Shown here piece after piece: positions 43,215 through 51,097 of a stretch of DNA of 64,000 bases. The stretch is from contig FPAN01000002.1 of NCBI GenBank assembly GCA_900116395.1, positions 62,001 to 126,000 on the forward strand. The letters run 5' to 3'. Within the stretch, counting starts at the first letter, position 1; each line of letters starts with the position of its first letter. Under the pieces are notes generated by a model. The model was not told the DNA's origin. It saw only the letters and a list, made by a program, of their open reading frames with translations, and did not search any database. The position numbers and the translations under genes were made by a program. Source of the stretch: Lachnospiraceae bacterium XBD2001. Its GTDB lineage: Bacteria; Bacillota; Clostridia; Lachnospirales; Lachnospiraceae.

Positions 43215-44741
43215 ATGAATGATAATAATGATTTTCGTGAAATTATAGACGAGGATGATGCTCGTCGTACTGAGATTGATATGAATCCACAGGATGAGGT
43301 GGAAGATAAGGACGATTATGAGGATGTATGTTACGTTTGCCGACGTCCGGAGAGTGTTGCCGGCAAAATGATTCACATCCCGGGCGATATCTGCATTTGT
43401 AATGATTGTATGCAGAAGACCTTTGATACCATGGGAAGCTTCCAGGGCAATCCAATGAACCCGGAGAGTGATAACATTGATTTTTCCGGCATGCCAAACA
43501 TCAGCATGATCAACTTAAACGACTTAGGTGGATTTATGGGCGGCGGATTCGGAACACCGATGAGTCAGCGTCTTAAGAAGAAGCAGGCCGATAAGAACGC
43601 CAAGCCGAAGGAAGCTCCGGTCATTGATATTAAGAATATCCCACCACCACACAAAATCAAGGCACTTCTGGATGAATACGTGGTAGGACAGGATCACGCC
43701 AAGAAGGTCATGTCCGTTGCGGTATATAACCATTACAAGCGTGTGGCATCCCTGGAGAATCTGGTGGAAGAGGATGATGGCATCGAGATTGAGAAGTCCA
43801 ATATGTTAATGATTGGACCGACCGGTTCCGGTAAGACCTACATGGTGAAGACCTTGGCTCGCCTCTTAGATGTACCCCTTGCCATTACCGATGCTACCTC
43901 CCTTACGGAAGCCGGCTATATCGGTGATGATATCGAGAGCGTGGTATCTAAGCTTCTTGCAGCAGCAGGCAACGATGTGGAGCGTGCAGAGAAGGGCATT
44001 ATTTTTATCGATGAGATTGATAAGCTTGCCAAGAAAAAGAACACCAACCAGCGCGATGTCAGCGGTGAGAGCGTGCAGCAGGGAATGCTGAAACTTTTAG
44101 AAGGTGCAGAAGTGGAAGTCCCGGTTGGAGCCAGCAGCAAGAATGCCATGGTTCCTATGACCATGGTTGATACCCGTAACATCCTCTTTATCTGCGGTGG
44201 TGCATTCCCGGATTTGGAAGACATCATCAAGGAGCGCCTCAACAAGGCGTCCTCCATGGGATTCGTAGCAGATTTGAAGGATAAGTACGATCACGAAGAG
44301 AATTTGCTTAGCAAGGTTACGGTAGAGGATTTACGGAAGTTCGGTATGATTCCGGAGTTCATCGGACGTCTGCCGGTCATCTATTCCTTGGAAGCATTGA
44401 CTGAGGAGATGTTTGTTAAGATTCTTACGGAACCGAAGAATGCCATTACCAAGCAGTATCGCAAGCTTCTGGCATTCGATGAGGTGAATCTGGAATTTAC
44501 CGACGGAGCGTTGCATGCCATTGCCCGTAAGGCCAAAGAGAAGGAGTTAGGAGCCAGAGCGCTACGCTCCATCTTAGAAGAATATATGTTGGATATTATG
44601 TACGAGATTCCGAAGGACGATAACATCGGAACGGTACGTATTACCGAAGACTACATTGAGAAAAAAGGCGGCCCGCAGATCATCATGCGCGATACCCAGC
44701 GCTTGGTGGAGCATAAGGCTGCAGGAAATGGGGCACAGTAA
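43215..44741 (+). CDS. divergent ClpX-type AAA+ unfoldase
   Basis: A 508-residue ClpX homologue, about 85 residues longer than E. coli ClpX. The zinc-binding domain has C39xxC42 and C62xxC65. A long acidic and Gly/Met-rich linker (66-141) leads to the AAA+ core, with Walker A GPTGSGKT (201-208), pore loop 1 GYIG (234-237), Walker B IIFIDEID (262-269) and the DVSGESVQQ segment. Two features differ from housekeeping ClpX: the RKH loop is replaced by GASSKNAMVPM (about 305-315) and the ClpP-contact IGF tripeptide reads MGF (348-350). No clpP or tig is next to it. Probably a second, specialised ClpX; this needs comparison with the rest of the genome. Confidence 0.88.
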   Translation: MNDNNDFREIIDEDDARRTEIDMNPQDEVEDKDDYEDVCYVCRRPESVAGKMIHIPGDICICNDCMQKTFDTMGSFQGNPMNPESDNIDFSGMPNISMINLNDLGGFMGGGFGTPMSQRLKKKQADKNAKPKEAPVIDIKNIPPPHKIKALLDEYVVGQDHAKKVMSVAVYNHYKRVASLENLVEEDDGIEIEKSNMLMIGPTGSGKTYMVKTLARLLDVPLAITDATSLTEAGYIGDDIESVVSKLLAAAGNDVERAEKGIIFIDEIDKLAKKKNTNQRDVSGESVQQGMLKLLEGAEVEVPVGASSKNAMVPMTMVDTRNILFICGGAFPDLEDIIKERLNKASSMGFVADLKDKYDHEENLLSKVTVEDLRKFGMIPEFIGRLPVIYSLEALTEEMFVKILTEPKNAITKQYRKLLAFDEVNLEFTDGALHAIARKAKEKELGARALRSILEEYMLDIMYEIPKDDNIGTVRITEDYIEKKGGPQIIMRDTQRLVEHKAAGNGAQ

Positions 44742-44743
44742 AT

Positions 44744-45211
44744 ATGCAATCATTCCGCATTACGGATGTCAAAGGTTTTATGGCGCAACTCTTAACCAGA
44801 GAAGCCTTTGATTCCTTCCTTCTGGTGGAAGCCACCATACACAATCGTGTTGCTTATGTCATTGACGGCCATGTGGCCGGAGAAGCTACCCCTTGCGTCC
44901 CTTATGGGGATGTACGGCCGCTGTGCTTCGACATGATCAAAGGCAGTAAGACACCGGAGTTTTTCCAGTTTGTGTTACAGCTTGCACCGGAAGTCAAAGA
45001 CAAGTTCATAGAAGATAGTGATGTTGTTCTACAGAGTGCTGATGTATTAAGTCTCTCCATGAATATACGATATCAGAACGATGAGCTGACAATCGTAACC
45101 GGAACGTCCCTTCGGATTTTTACCGTGGATCGTTCCTTAGAGCAGCAGTGGGATCAGTGGGTGCGACGATTCTTGACAGAGGGTAACTACACATTTGAGG
45201 AAAATGTGTAA
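44744..45211 (+). CDS. DUF5721 family protein
   Basis: 155 residues, no signal or membrane segment. It begins MQSFRITDVKGFMAQLLTRE and shows the alternating strand/helix pattern of the DUF5721 family, which is known from Lachnospiraceae and has no assigned function. Its ATG lies 2 bases after the ClpX-like stop, so the two genes form one unit, and a role connected to that unfoldase is plausible (adaptor or substrate), as inference only. Confidence 0.78.
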   Translation: MQSFRITDVKGFMAQLLTREAFDSFLLVEATIHNRVAYVIDGHVAGEATPCVPYGDVRPLCFDMIKGSKTPEFFQFVLQLAPEVKDKFIEDSDVVLQSADVLSLSMNIRYQNDELTIVTGTSLRIFTVDRSLEQQWDQWVRRFLTEGNYTFEENV

Positions 45212-45261
45212 TACAATCTGACTGGAATGTCGATTTCTACTGACAAAATCCGCTAGTTTCC

Positions 45262-45290
45262 TTTACTTTTCGAAAACGTTATGCTACTCT
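45262..45290 (+). promoter_or_regulatory. promoter of the cold-shock gene
   Basis: -35 TTTACT (45262-45267) and -10 TACTCT (45285-45290), spacer 17. Confidence 0.55.
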
Positions 45291-45293
45291 AAC

Positions 45294-45326
45294 TATGTTT
45301 AGAACGTTCTAGACATAAATTTTTTT
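45294..45326 (+). promoter_or_regulatory. stem-loop plus T7 in the cold-shock 5' leader
   Basis: A 10-bp stem TATGTTTAGA/TCTAGACATA with loop ACGT (45294-45317), then AA and T7, ending directly before the GGAGG ribosome binding site. It has the form of an intrinsic terminator placed between promoter and gene, so it may act as an attenuator or temperature-sensitive structure. Confidence 0.65.
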
Positions 45327-45340
45327 GGAGGTACTTTCTA

Positions 45341-45547
45341 ATGAGCAAAGGTACAGTTAAGTGGTTTAACGGCCAGAAGGGATATGGATTTATCCTGGAT
45401 GAGAACGGACAGGATGATGTATTCGTACATTACTCCGGAATCAACATGGAAGGCTTCAAGTCTCTTGAAGAGGGAGCTGCTGTTGAGTACGAAGTAGTAG
45501 AAGGCAACAAGGGTCCTCAGGCTGTTAACGTAACCGTTGTTAAATAA
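45341..45547 (+). CDS. cold-shock domain protein (CspA family)
   Basis: A 68-residue single OB-fold RNA chaperone. RNP1 is KGYGFI (14-19) and RNP2 is VFVHY (27-31); the opening [17 protein letters not shown] is standard. It binds single-stranded RNA or DNA and melts structure at low temperature or in stationary phase. GGAGG lies 9 bases before the ATG. The leader carries a T-tailed hairpin. A strong hairpin about 105 bp downstream ends the unit. Confidence 0.95.
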   Translation: MSKGTVKWFNGQKGYGFILDENGQDDVFVHYSGINMEGFKSLEEGAAVEYEVVEGNKGPQAVNVTVVK

Positions 45548-45652
45548 GGAGCATTTAACAACACATAATCAGACTTGTTTTCATCGATGTACCTTTTGAT
45601 TCTTAGAAATTATATGGGCGACGGAGATAGACAAATTGATTAGGGGAGAGAA

Positions 45653-45685
45653 CGACATCCAAGTGATTGGATGTCGTTTTTGTTT
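45653..45685 (+). terminator. terminator-like hairpin 5 bases before the next start codon
   Basis: A 10-bp perfect stem CGACATCCAA/TTGGATGTCG with loop GTGA (45653-45676), followed by T5, G and T3. It ends the cold-shock transcript or acts as an attenuator: the lipoprotein ATG is at 45690. Confidence 0.8.
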
Positions 45686-45689
45686 ATAT

Positions 45690-46820
45690 ATGAAGAGAAA
45701 ATGGATCACAATACTTACAATTGTATCTGTCATGCTTGGCCTGTGGGGGTGCGGACTGGATGATGTAAATACCTTCATTGATGCCCAGGTGGCCAAGAGC
45801 CAAATCGGTGAACCGGAAGAGGTGGAATCGATTTCCGGGGACAAGTATGTCTATGGCACATTGAGCGAGGAGGAACAGCTGACCTATGATCAGCTGTTGC
45901 ACGCGATTCTTGCCATGGATACCAATGTACCTCTTACCACCAAGTCCGTGGATGAGGTGGACAAAGTCTACAACTGCATCTTGGCAGACTACGGAGATCT
46001 GTTCTGGATTTCCGGATACTCCTACCAGACTTACCAGCGTCAGGACCGGGTGATTGGCATCTCTTTTACCCCGACCTATACCATGACCAGGGAGACAAGA
46101 GACGCCTACCAGCGGGATATTGACGGAGTCGTGGACGAATGGCTGATGGAACTGCCGGATGGGGCCAGTGATTACGAGAAGGCGAAGTTCGTCTATGAAA
46201 CCATTATTTCCCGTGTGGATTACGATATTGAGAGCCCCAACAATCAGAACATTATCAGTGTGTTTCTCAATCATGCTACCGTATGCCAGGGGTATGCGGA
46301 TGCGGCGGCGTATCTGTTGGAGCGATTGGGAATCCAGTCCTCTATTGTGACCGGTACGGCCAACAATGAGAGCCATGCCTGGAATCTGGTGCGTCTGGAT
46401 GGGGAATACTATTATATGGATATTACCTGGGGCAACAGCCGCTATTTGAATGCGGATGCCACGGAAGGAAATATGACCAATTACGCGTATTTGAATATTA
46501 CCGGTGAGGAAATTGCCCAGACCCATCGCAGTGAAGTGGTGTATGAACTTCCGGAATGCACGGCAATTGCGGATAACTACTACAATCGGGAAGGATTGTA
46601 TTTTGCCGTATGGGATCCGGATGAAATCGGAGCCGTTTTTGCTGATGCTTACTACAACGGAGCCGATATGGTGTCGGTGAAGTTCGCCGGGAATGACCTC
46701 TACCAGCAGGCGGTGGAATACTATCTGACACAGGGCAGATTCATTGATTATTGCAGGGATTTAAGGTCACTTGCTTATATCGAGAGTCCGGAAATGAGCG
46801 TGTTGACCTTTATGTTTTAG
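45690..46820 (+). CDS. transglutaminase-like (cysteine-protease fold) lipoprotein
   Basis: 376 residues from the ATG at 45690. The signal peptide ends in LWGC with C21 probably lipidated (MKRKWITILTIVSVMLGLWGC pattern). The transglutaminase-like core shows the Cys in TVCQGYADAAAYLL, the His in ESHAWNLVRLDGEYYYMD and the Asp in DITWG: a complete Cys-His-Asp triad. The C-terminal third has no known motif. Such extracellular proteins may cleave or cross-link wall peptides. There is no SD just before the ATG; GGGGAGAG lies upstream of a hairpin at 45653-45676. A TTG at 45636 would add 18 residues ahead of the signal peptide and is less likely. Confidence 0.8.
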   Translation: MKRKWITILTIVSVMLGLWGCGLDDVNTFIDAQVAKSQIGEPEEVESISGDKYVYGTLSEEEQLTYDQLLHAILAMDTNVPLTTKSVDEVDKVYNCILADYGDLFWISGYSYQTYQRQDRVIGISFTPTYTMTRETRDAYQRDIDGVVDEWLMELPDGASDYEKAKFVYETIISRVDYDIESPNNQNIISVFLNHATVCQGYADAAAYLLERLGIQSSIVTGTANNESHAWNLVRLDGEYYYMDITWGNSRYLNADATEGNMTNYAYLNITGEEIAQTHRSEVVYELPECTAIADNYYNREGLYFAVWDPDEIGAVFADAYYNGADMVSVKFAGNDLYQQAVEYYLTQGRFIDYCRDLRSLAYIESPEMSVLTFMF

Positions 46821-46871
46821 TTTTATAAAATAGGTAGAAGGGGCAACCCGAATAAATTGTGGAGAGACGGC

Positions 46872-47726
46872 ATGTACAAGATTATTATTGATAGTTGTGG
46901 GGAGATTCCTCAGAATTTAAAACAGGATGGTCGATTTGTAAATGTTCCGTTGACGTTGGAGATTAATGGCGAGGACATCATTGATGATGAGACCTTCGAC
47001 CAGGCTTCTTTTCTTGAGAAGGTAGCGAAGAGTCCTACCGGTCCCAAGTCTGCCTGTCCTTCTCCGGCTTCCTATATGAAGGCCATGGAAGGTGACGCAG
47101 ATCATATCTATGTGATTACCCTTTCCGCTCAGTTAAGCGGTTCTTATAACAGCGCGGTATTGGCCAAGAGCCTCTACGAGGAAGAGTTAGAGGATGAGGA
47201 CGAAGACCGTGAGGTATTGATTCATGTATTCGATTCCAAGTCCGCGTCCATTGGACAGACCTTAATCGGAATGAAGATTGCAGAGTTGGAAGAGGCCGGA
47301 TGTTCTTTCGAGGAAGTTGTGGAACAGACCGATGCATATATTGCAGAGCAGCATACCTTCTTCGTGTTGGAGACCTTAGAGACCTTACGTAAGGCCGGAC
47401 GTCTTAGCAACCTGAAGGCAATGATTGCAGGAACCTTGAATATTAAGCCAATTATGGGATCTACCGATGAAGGCAGCATCCAGCAGTTGGGACAGGCCCG
47501 TGGAATGGCCAAGGCATTGGATAAGATGGTAGAGTGCTTGGTGGCAACCGCCATTCATCCGGAGAAGAAGATTCTTGCAATCTCCCACTGTAATGCGCCA
47601 CAGGCTGCGGAACAGTTGAAGCAGCGTGCATTGAAGGCATGTTCTTTCAAGGATGTATTTGTTATTGATACCCAGGGCGTTAGTAGTATGTATGCTAATG
47701 ACGGCGGTTTGATCATGGTATTATAG
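46872..47726 (+). CDS. DegV family fatty-acid-binding protein
   Basis: 284 residues from the ATG at 46872, after TGGAGAG. DegV/FakB proteins bind a fatty acid and present it to the FakA kinase. The opening YKIIIDSCGEIP matches the typical DxS/T-containing first strand, TLSAQLSGSYNSA is the central binding segment, and RKAGRLSNLKAMIAGTLNIKP is the family signature. FakA is not in the window, and multiple DegV paralogues are common in Lachnospiraceae, so the lipid bound here is unknown. folC starts 2 bp downstream. Confidence 0.9.
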   Translation: MYKIIIDSCGEIPQNLKQDGRFVNVPLTLEINGEDIIDDETFDQASFLEKVAKSPTGPKSACPSPASYMKAMEGDADHIYVITLSAQLSGSYNSAVLAKSLYEEELEDEDEDREVLIHVFDSKSASIGQTLIGMKIAELEEAGCSFEEVVEQTDAYIAEQHTFFVLETLETLRKAGRLSNLKAMIAGTLNIKPIMGSTDEGSIQQLGQARGMAKALDKMVECLVATAIHPEKKILAISHCNAPQAAEQLKQRALKACSFKDVFVIDTQGVSSMYANDGGLIMVL

Positions 47727-47728
47727 GA

Positions 47729-49003
47729 ATGACATACGAAGAGATTGTACAGCGAATAGAAGAGAGTCATCGTTTCGGTAAGGCAAGTGGATACGAAGTC
47801 AGCCGCGAGATGTTGGAATTATTGGAACATCCCGAGAGCGGTATGCGTATCATCCATATTGCCGGAACCAACGGTAAAGGATCAACGGCAGTTTATGTAA
47901 GTTCTATCTTACAGGCTGCCGGTTTTTGTGTAGGCATGTTTACCTCGCCCCATCTCATTGACTTTACGGAACGCATTCGTGTAAACGGAGCCCAGATTCC
48001 GAGGGAGGATGTGGTGCGTCTAGGGGAGAAGCTCTTGGAGCTCCCCATGACCTTAGAGCCAACCATGTTCGATTATTGTCTGGGCATGGCGCTGCTTTAT
48101 TACAAGGAACAGCGCTGCGACTATGTAGTGCTGGAGACCGGACTTGGAGGGCGATTGGATTCCACCAATGGGGTAGGCACATTGCCGCTGGTAAGCATCA
48201 TTACCCGCATCGGATTCGATCATATGGCATATCTTGGGAATACGCTTAGCGCCATTGCTTCGGAGAAGGCCGGTATTCTAAAAGTCGGAACCCATGCCGT
48301 GCTTGGGGTGAATGACCCGGAAGCTGCCGAAGTCCTGCAGCAGACCTGCAGGGAACGGAGAATTCCTTATATGGATTTGAATGAGGAAACAACCCGATGG
48401 GTGCGGGACTACGTACAGGAACATCGGAATGTGCTGATGCCGGGTACCTACCAGGTAGAGAATGCCATGAATGCGGTAGCAGCGATACGTATGCTTTATG
48501 AGATGAAGGAATTGGCGCCGCAGGTGGCAACGGAAGAAATACTGGATGATGCAATTCTGCAGGGATTGGAAGCGTCCAATTGGCCGGGACGTATGCAGCA
48601 GGTAGGGGACAATCCAATTTTTCTTGTGGACGGAGCGCATAATCCCCAAGGGGTTCGGGCGCTGCGGGAGAGCTTGGAGGAGCGCTTCCCGGGAGAACAA
48701 ATGGTGTTTCTAATGGCAGTCATGGCAGATAAGGATTATGAGCACATGATTGAGGATGTGTTGCCTCTGGCCCGTTGCTTCTATACGGTGACAGTGTCTT
48801 CCGACCGGGCATTGCAGGGAAGCAAATTGGCAGAGCGAATCGCAGGTCGTGGGGTAGAGGCTGTGTATATGGACGATCTGGACCTGGCTATGAAGCAGGC
48901 GAAAGAGCGTGCCCGCATGGAGCATTGCCCGATGGTGGCCTTTGGTTCTCTGTATTTTATCGGTGGGATTTTGGAGAAGTTAAAAGAGGATGATAAAAAC
49001 TAA
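47729..49003 (+). CDS. folC: bifunctional folylpolyglutamate/dihydrofolate synthase
   Basis: A 424-residue Mur-ligase-like enzyme that joins glutamate to dihydropteroate or tetrahydrofolate with ATP. The P-loop GTNGKGST is at 46-53, preceded by IIHIA; TSPHLIDFTERIRVNG is the folate-binding segment; the central domain has LETGLGGRLDSTN and KAGILK, and the C-terminal domain contains DGAHNPQGVRAL. Its stop overlaps the following J-domain start by 14 bp. No SD is needed beyond coupling to degV, whose stop is 2 bp upstream. Confidence 0.95.
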   Translation: MTYEEIVQRIEESHRFGKASGYEVSREMLELLEHPESGMRIIHIAGTNGKGSTAVYVSSILQAAGFCVGMFTSPHLIDFTERIRVNGAQIPREDVVRLGEKLLELPMTLEPTMFDYCLGMALLYYKEQRCDYVVLETGLGGRLDSTNGVGTLPLVSIITRIGFDHMAYLGNTLSAIASEKAGILKVGTHAVLGVNDPEAAEVLQQTCRERRIPYMDLNEETTRWVRDYVQEHRNVLMPGTYQVENAMNAVAAIRMLYEMKELAPQVATEEILDDAILQGLEASNWPGRMQQVGDNPIFLVDGAHNPQGVRALRESLEERFPGEQMVFLMAVMADKDYEHMIEDVLPLARCFYTVTVSSDRALQGSKLAERIAGRGVEAVYMDDLDLAMKQAKERARMEHCPMVAFGSLYFIGGILEKLKEDDKN

Positions 49004-49484
49004 TTGGGAGGCGTTGAATGTACTTGGACTAAAACCGGGTGCTTCAATTGAAGAAGTTAAAACTACATATCACAAATTAATGAAGGCATATCACCCGGAT
49101 GCGAACGGAACCACCAAGGCTGACCCATTGGTTTTTCGTATCCAGGAGGCATATGACTACCTGATGGACCATTACAACAGTAGCTACTATGCCAGTAACC
49201 ATGCGGCTTCCGATATTCGGAAACATGATTCAACCAAAATCCTTGGTTCGGAGGATTCTCTTCGCCATGCAGCTACGAAGCGACAGCAGAAGGAAGACCG
49301 GTATAAGGCGGAAAAACGCATGAAACAGCGGCAGGAAGAGCGGAAGGAAGCCTTCCTTCGGGATGCGGAAGAACTGCGAAAAGAGCGGGAATATCAGGAA
49401 GCAATGGACAAAATCCATGCCATTCGCGCCGGTGAAGTGGCAGCGGAAATTATTCGCGCCATGATTCGCGGAGATATTAAATAA
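48990..49484 (+). CDS. J-domain protein
   Basis: 164 residues with an N-terminal J domain (about 4-60), the HPD tripeptide at 35-37 in AYHPDANG, and the helix LGLKPGASIEEVKTTYHKLM. The rest is a highly charged Arg/Lys/Glu helix (85-145) with no Gly/Phe or zinc regions. It should stimulate an Hsp70 ATPase in the cytosol. It overlaps folC by 14 bases and ends in a terminator. Such short J proteins are often linked to specific clients, not identified here. Confidence 0.88.
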   Translation: MIKTNWEALNVLGLKPGASIEEVKTTYHKLMKAYHPDANGTTKADPLVFRIQEAYDYLMDHYNSSYYASNHAASDIRKHDSTKILGSEDSLRHAATKRQQKEDRYKAEKRMKQRQEERKEAFLRDAEELRKEREYQEAMDKIHAIRAGEVAAEIIRAMIRGDIK

Positions 49485-49493
49485 AGATTGAAT

Positions 49494-49527
49494 AACAAAA
49501 ACGCCTCCATAAGGAGGTGTTTTTGTT
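49494..49527 (+). terminator. intrinsic terminator after the J-domain gene
   Basis: AACAAAAACGCCTCC/GGAGGTGTTTTTGTT (49494-49527) with loop ATAA and one G-T wobble. The T-rich 3' arm and the A-rich 5' arm would let it work in both directions. Confidence 0.92.
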
Positions 49528-49589
49528 AATTTAGGGCTCAATTATTGCCTAGGCAATGATTGTGAGGGGAGTATTTATTATATAAAAGA

Positions 49590-50135
49590 TTACATCAGGC
49601 TAGCTACGCATGCCTCAACATCTTTCATATCAGCGGTAGGCTCGAAACGTGCAACTACGTTGCCGTCACGATCGATTACAAACTTCGTGAAGTTCCACTT
49701 AATGTCCGGATTCTGCTTGTAGTTCTTATCAATCTTCTTCAGCATGATGCTCATTGCAAGCGCTGCAGGGTTCTTGCCGAATCCTTCGAATCCTTTCTGG
49801 GACTTTAAGTACTCGTATACCGGAAGCTGGTTCTCGCCGTTGACATCGGACTTCTTCATCTGAGGGAACTGGGTGTTGTACTTCAATGTACAGAACTCAT
49901 GAATCTCCTCATCGGTTCCGGGAGTCTGACCTGCGAACTGGTTGCAAGGAATGTCGATAATCTCTAATCCTGCGTCGTGGTACTTCTCGTACATCTTCTC
50001 CAATGGCTCATAGTGTGGAGTGAATCCACAACCGGTTGCGGTGTTTACAATCACCATAACCTTGCCGGTGTAATCGGATAACTTCAATTCACTGCCGTCT
50101 GCCATTGGTACACTATAATCATAAATACTTGCCAT
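49590..50135 (-). CDS. glutathione peroxidase family protein
   Basis: 181 residues. The peroxidatic Cys is C36 in NTATGCGFTP, encoded by TGT so not selenocysteine. The other tetrad partners Gln (PCNQFAGQTPG), Trp and Asn (KWNFTKFVIDRDG) are present. In anaerobes such enzymes usually take electrons from thioredoxin rather than glutathione. It removes hydroperoxides, fitting oxygen or peroxide stress. A strong promoter (TTGACT-16-TATAAT) precedes the ATG, with AAGGAG as SD. It is divergent from the response regulator operon. Confidence 0.93.
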   Translation of the reverse strand: MASIYDYSVPMADGSELKLSDYTGKVMVIVNTATGCGFTPHYEPLEKMYEKYHDAGLEIIDIPCNQFAGQTPGTDEEIHEFCTLKYNTQFPQMKKSDVNGENQLPVYEYLKSQKGFEGFGKNPAALAMSIMLKKIDKNYKQNPDIKWNFTKFVIDRDGNVVARFEPTADMKDVEACVASLM

Positions 50136-50184
50136 AACGATTCTCCTTTATAAAATGAGCTACGTTTCATATATCTTTGATACA

Positions 50185-50212
50185 ATTATATTGCATAAAA
50201 TCTAAAAGTCAA
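50185..50212 (-). promoter_or_regulatory. promoter of the glutathione peroxidase gene
   Basis: On the - strand -35 TTGACT (50212-50207) and -10 TATAAT (50190-50185), spacer 16. Confidence 0.82.
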
Positions 50213-50254
50213 TAGGTTTTTTAAAAATAATTATTAGGTTGCGAAGGCATACTA

Positions 50255-50263
50255 TGATACAAT
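50255..50263 (+). promoter_or_regulatory. extended -10 promoter of the two-component operon
   Basis: TGA then TACAAT (50255-50263), an extended -10. The -35 region (TTAGGT about 50234-50239) is weak. The ATG of the response regulator is 37 bp downstream. Confidence 0.55.
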
Positions 50264-50299
50264 GATGTTAACTAGGGAGTTTATGGGGAGGGGGTACTT

Positions 50300-51085
50300 A
50301 TGAGAATCATAGCAGTTGACGACGAGAAGCTTGCTCTTGAAGCTGTCATTTCGACCATTCAGAAGTGTGACCTTTCCGCAGAAGTCCAGGGGTTTCGAAG
50401 CGGATTAGAAGCGGAGGAGTACGTACGGGAGCACGGCTGTGATGTAGCGTTCTTGGATATCGAGATGCGTGATATTTCCGGCATTGCTCTTGCCAAGCAT
50501 CTCAAGGATATCAATCCATCGATTAATATTATTTTTACCACCGGATACGGAGAGTTCGCCGGCGCGGCATTTGATTTGCATGCCAGCGGATACATTATGA
50601 AGCCGGTGACCAAAGAAAAAATAGAAAAAGAACTGGGCGCACTCCGCTTTGCTGTTGGAGCACCGAAGGAGAAAAAGCGTGTGGTTGCCCAGACCTTCGG
50701 TAACTTTGAAGTCTTTTTGGATGGACTTCCAATGAAGTTCAAGTATTCTAAGAGTAAGGAACTATTGGCGTATCTCATTGACCGAAACGGTGCGTTATGT
50801 ACCACCCAGGAACTCCTGGCGGTTCTGTGGGAGGACGATGATGAGATGGGCAATCACACGTCCTATTTTAAGAATGTAAGATCCGACCTTCTGGCTATTT
50901 TAGAAGAGGCCGGAGTTGGGGATATTATTGTTCGCCAACGTGGCGGAATCGGTATTATCCCAAGCAAAATTTCCTGTGATTATTACGACTATTTAGCCGG
51001 GGATCCTACAGCCAAGGCACAGTACCAGGGAGAATACATGGTGCAGTACAGCTGGAGTGAGATGACCCATGGCTTGTTTGAATAG
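50300..51085 (+). CDS. response regulator with winged-helix (SARP/OmpR-type) output
   Basis: 261 residues: a receiver domain (about 1-122) with acidic pocket VDDE (6-9), phospho-acceptor D53 in AFLDIEM and the conserved Lys in YIMKPVTKE; and an output domain (about 130-255) that looks like a Trans_reg_C/SARP winged helix (FGNFEVFLDGLPMKFKYSKSKELLAYL). The output is not LytTR, although the partner kinases are LytS-like. GGGGAGGGGGTACTT precedes the ATG. Two sensor kinases follow in the same operon. Confidence 0.9.
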   Translation: MRIIAVDDEKLALEAVISTIQKCDLSAEVQGFRSGLEAEEYVREHGCDVAFLDIEMRDISGIALAKHLKDINPSINIIFTTGYGEFAGAAFDLHASGYIMKPVTKEKIEKELGALRFAVGAPKEKKRVVAQTFGNFEVFLDGLPMKFKYSKSKELLAYLIDRNGALCTTQELLAVLWEDDDEMGNHTSYFKNVRSDLLAILEEAGVGDIIVRQRGGIGIIPSKISCDYYDYLAGDPTAKAQYQGEYMVQYSWSEMTHGLFE

Positions 51086-51097
51086 GAGCGATGCTGC

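Noticed and set aside
50020-50040. Selenocysteine in the glutathione peroxidase
   Set aside because: The active-site codon reads TGT (Cys), not TGA, and no SECIS-like hairpin is needed.
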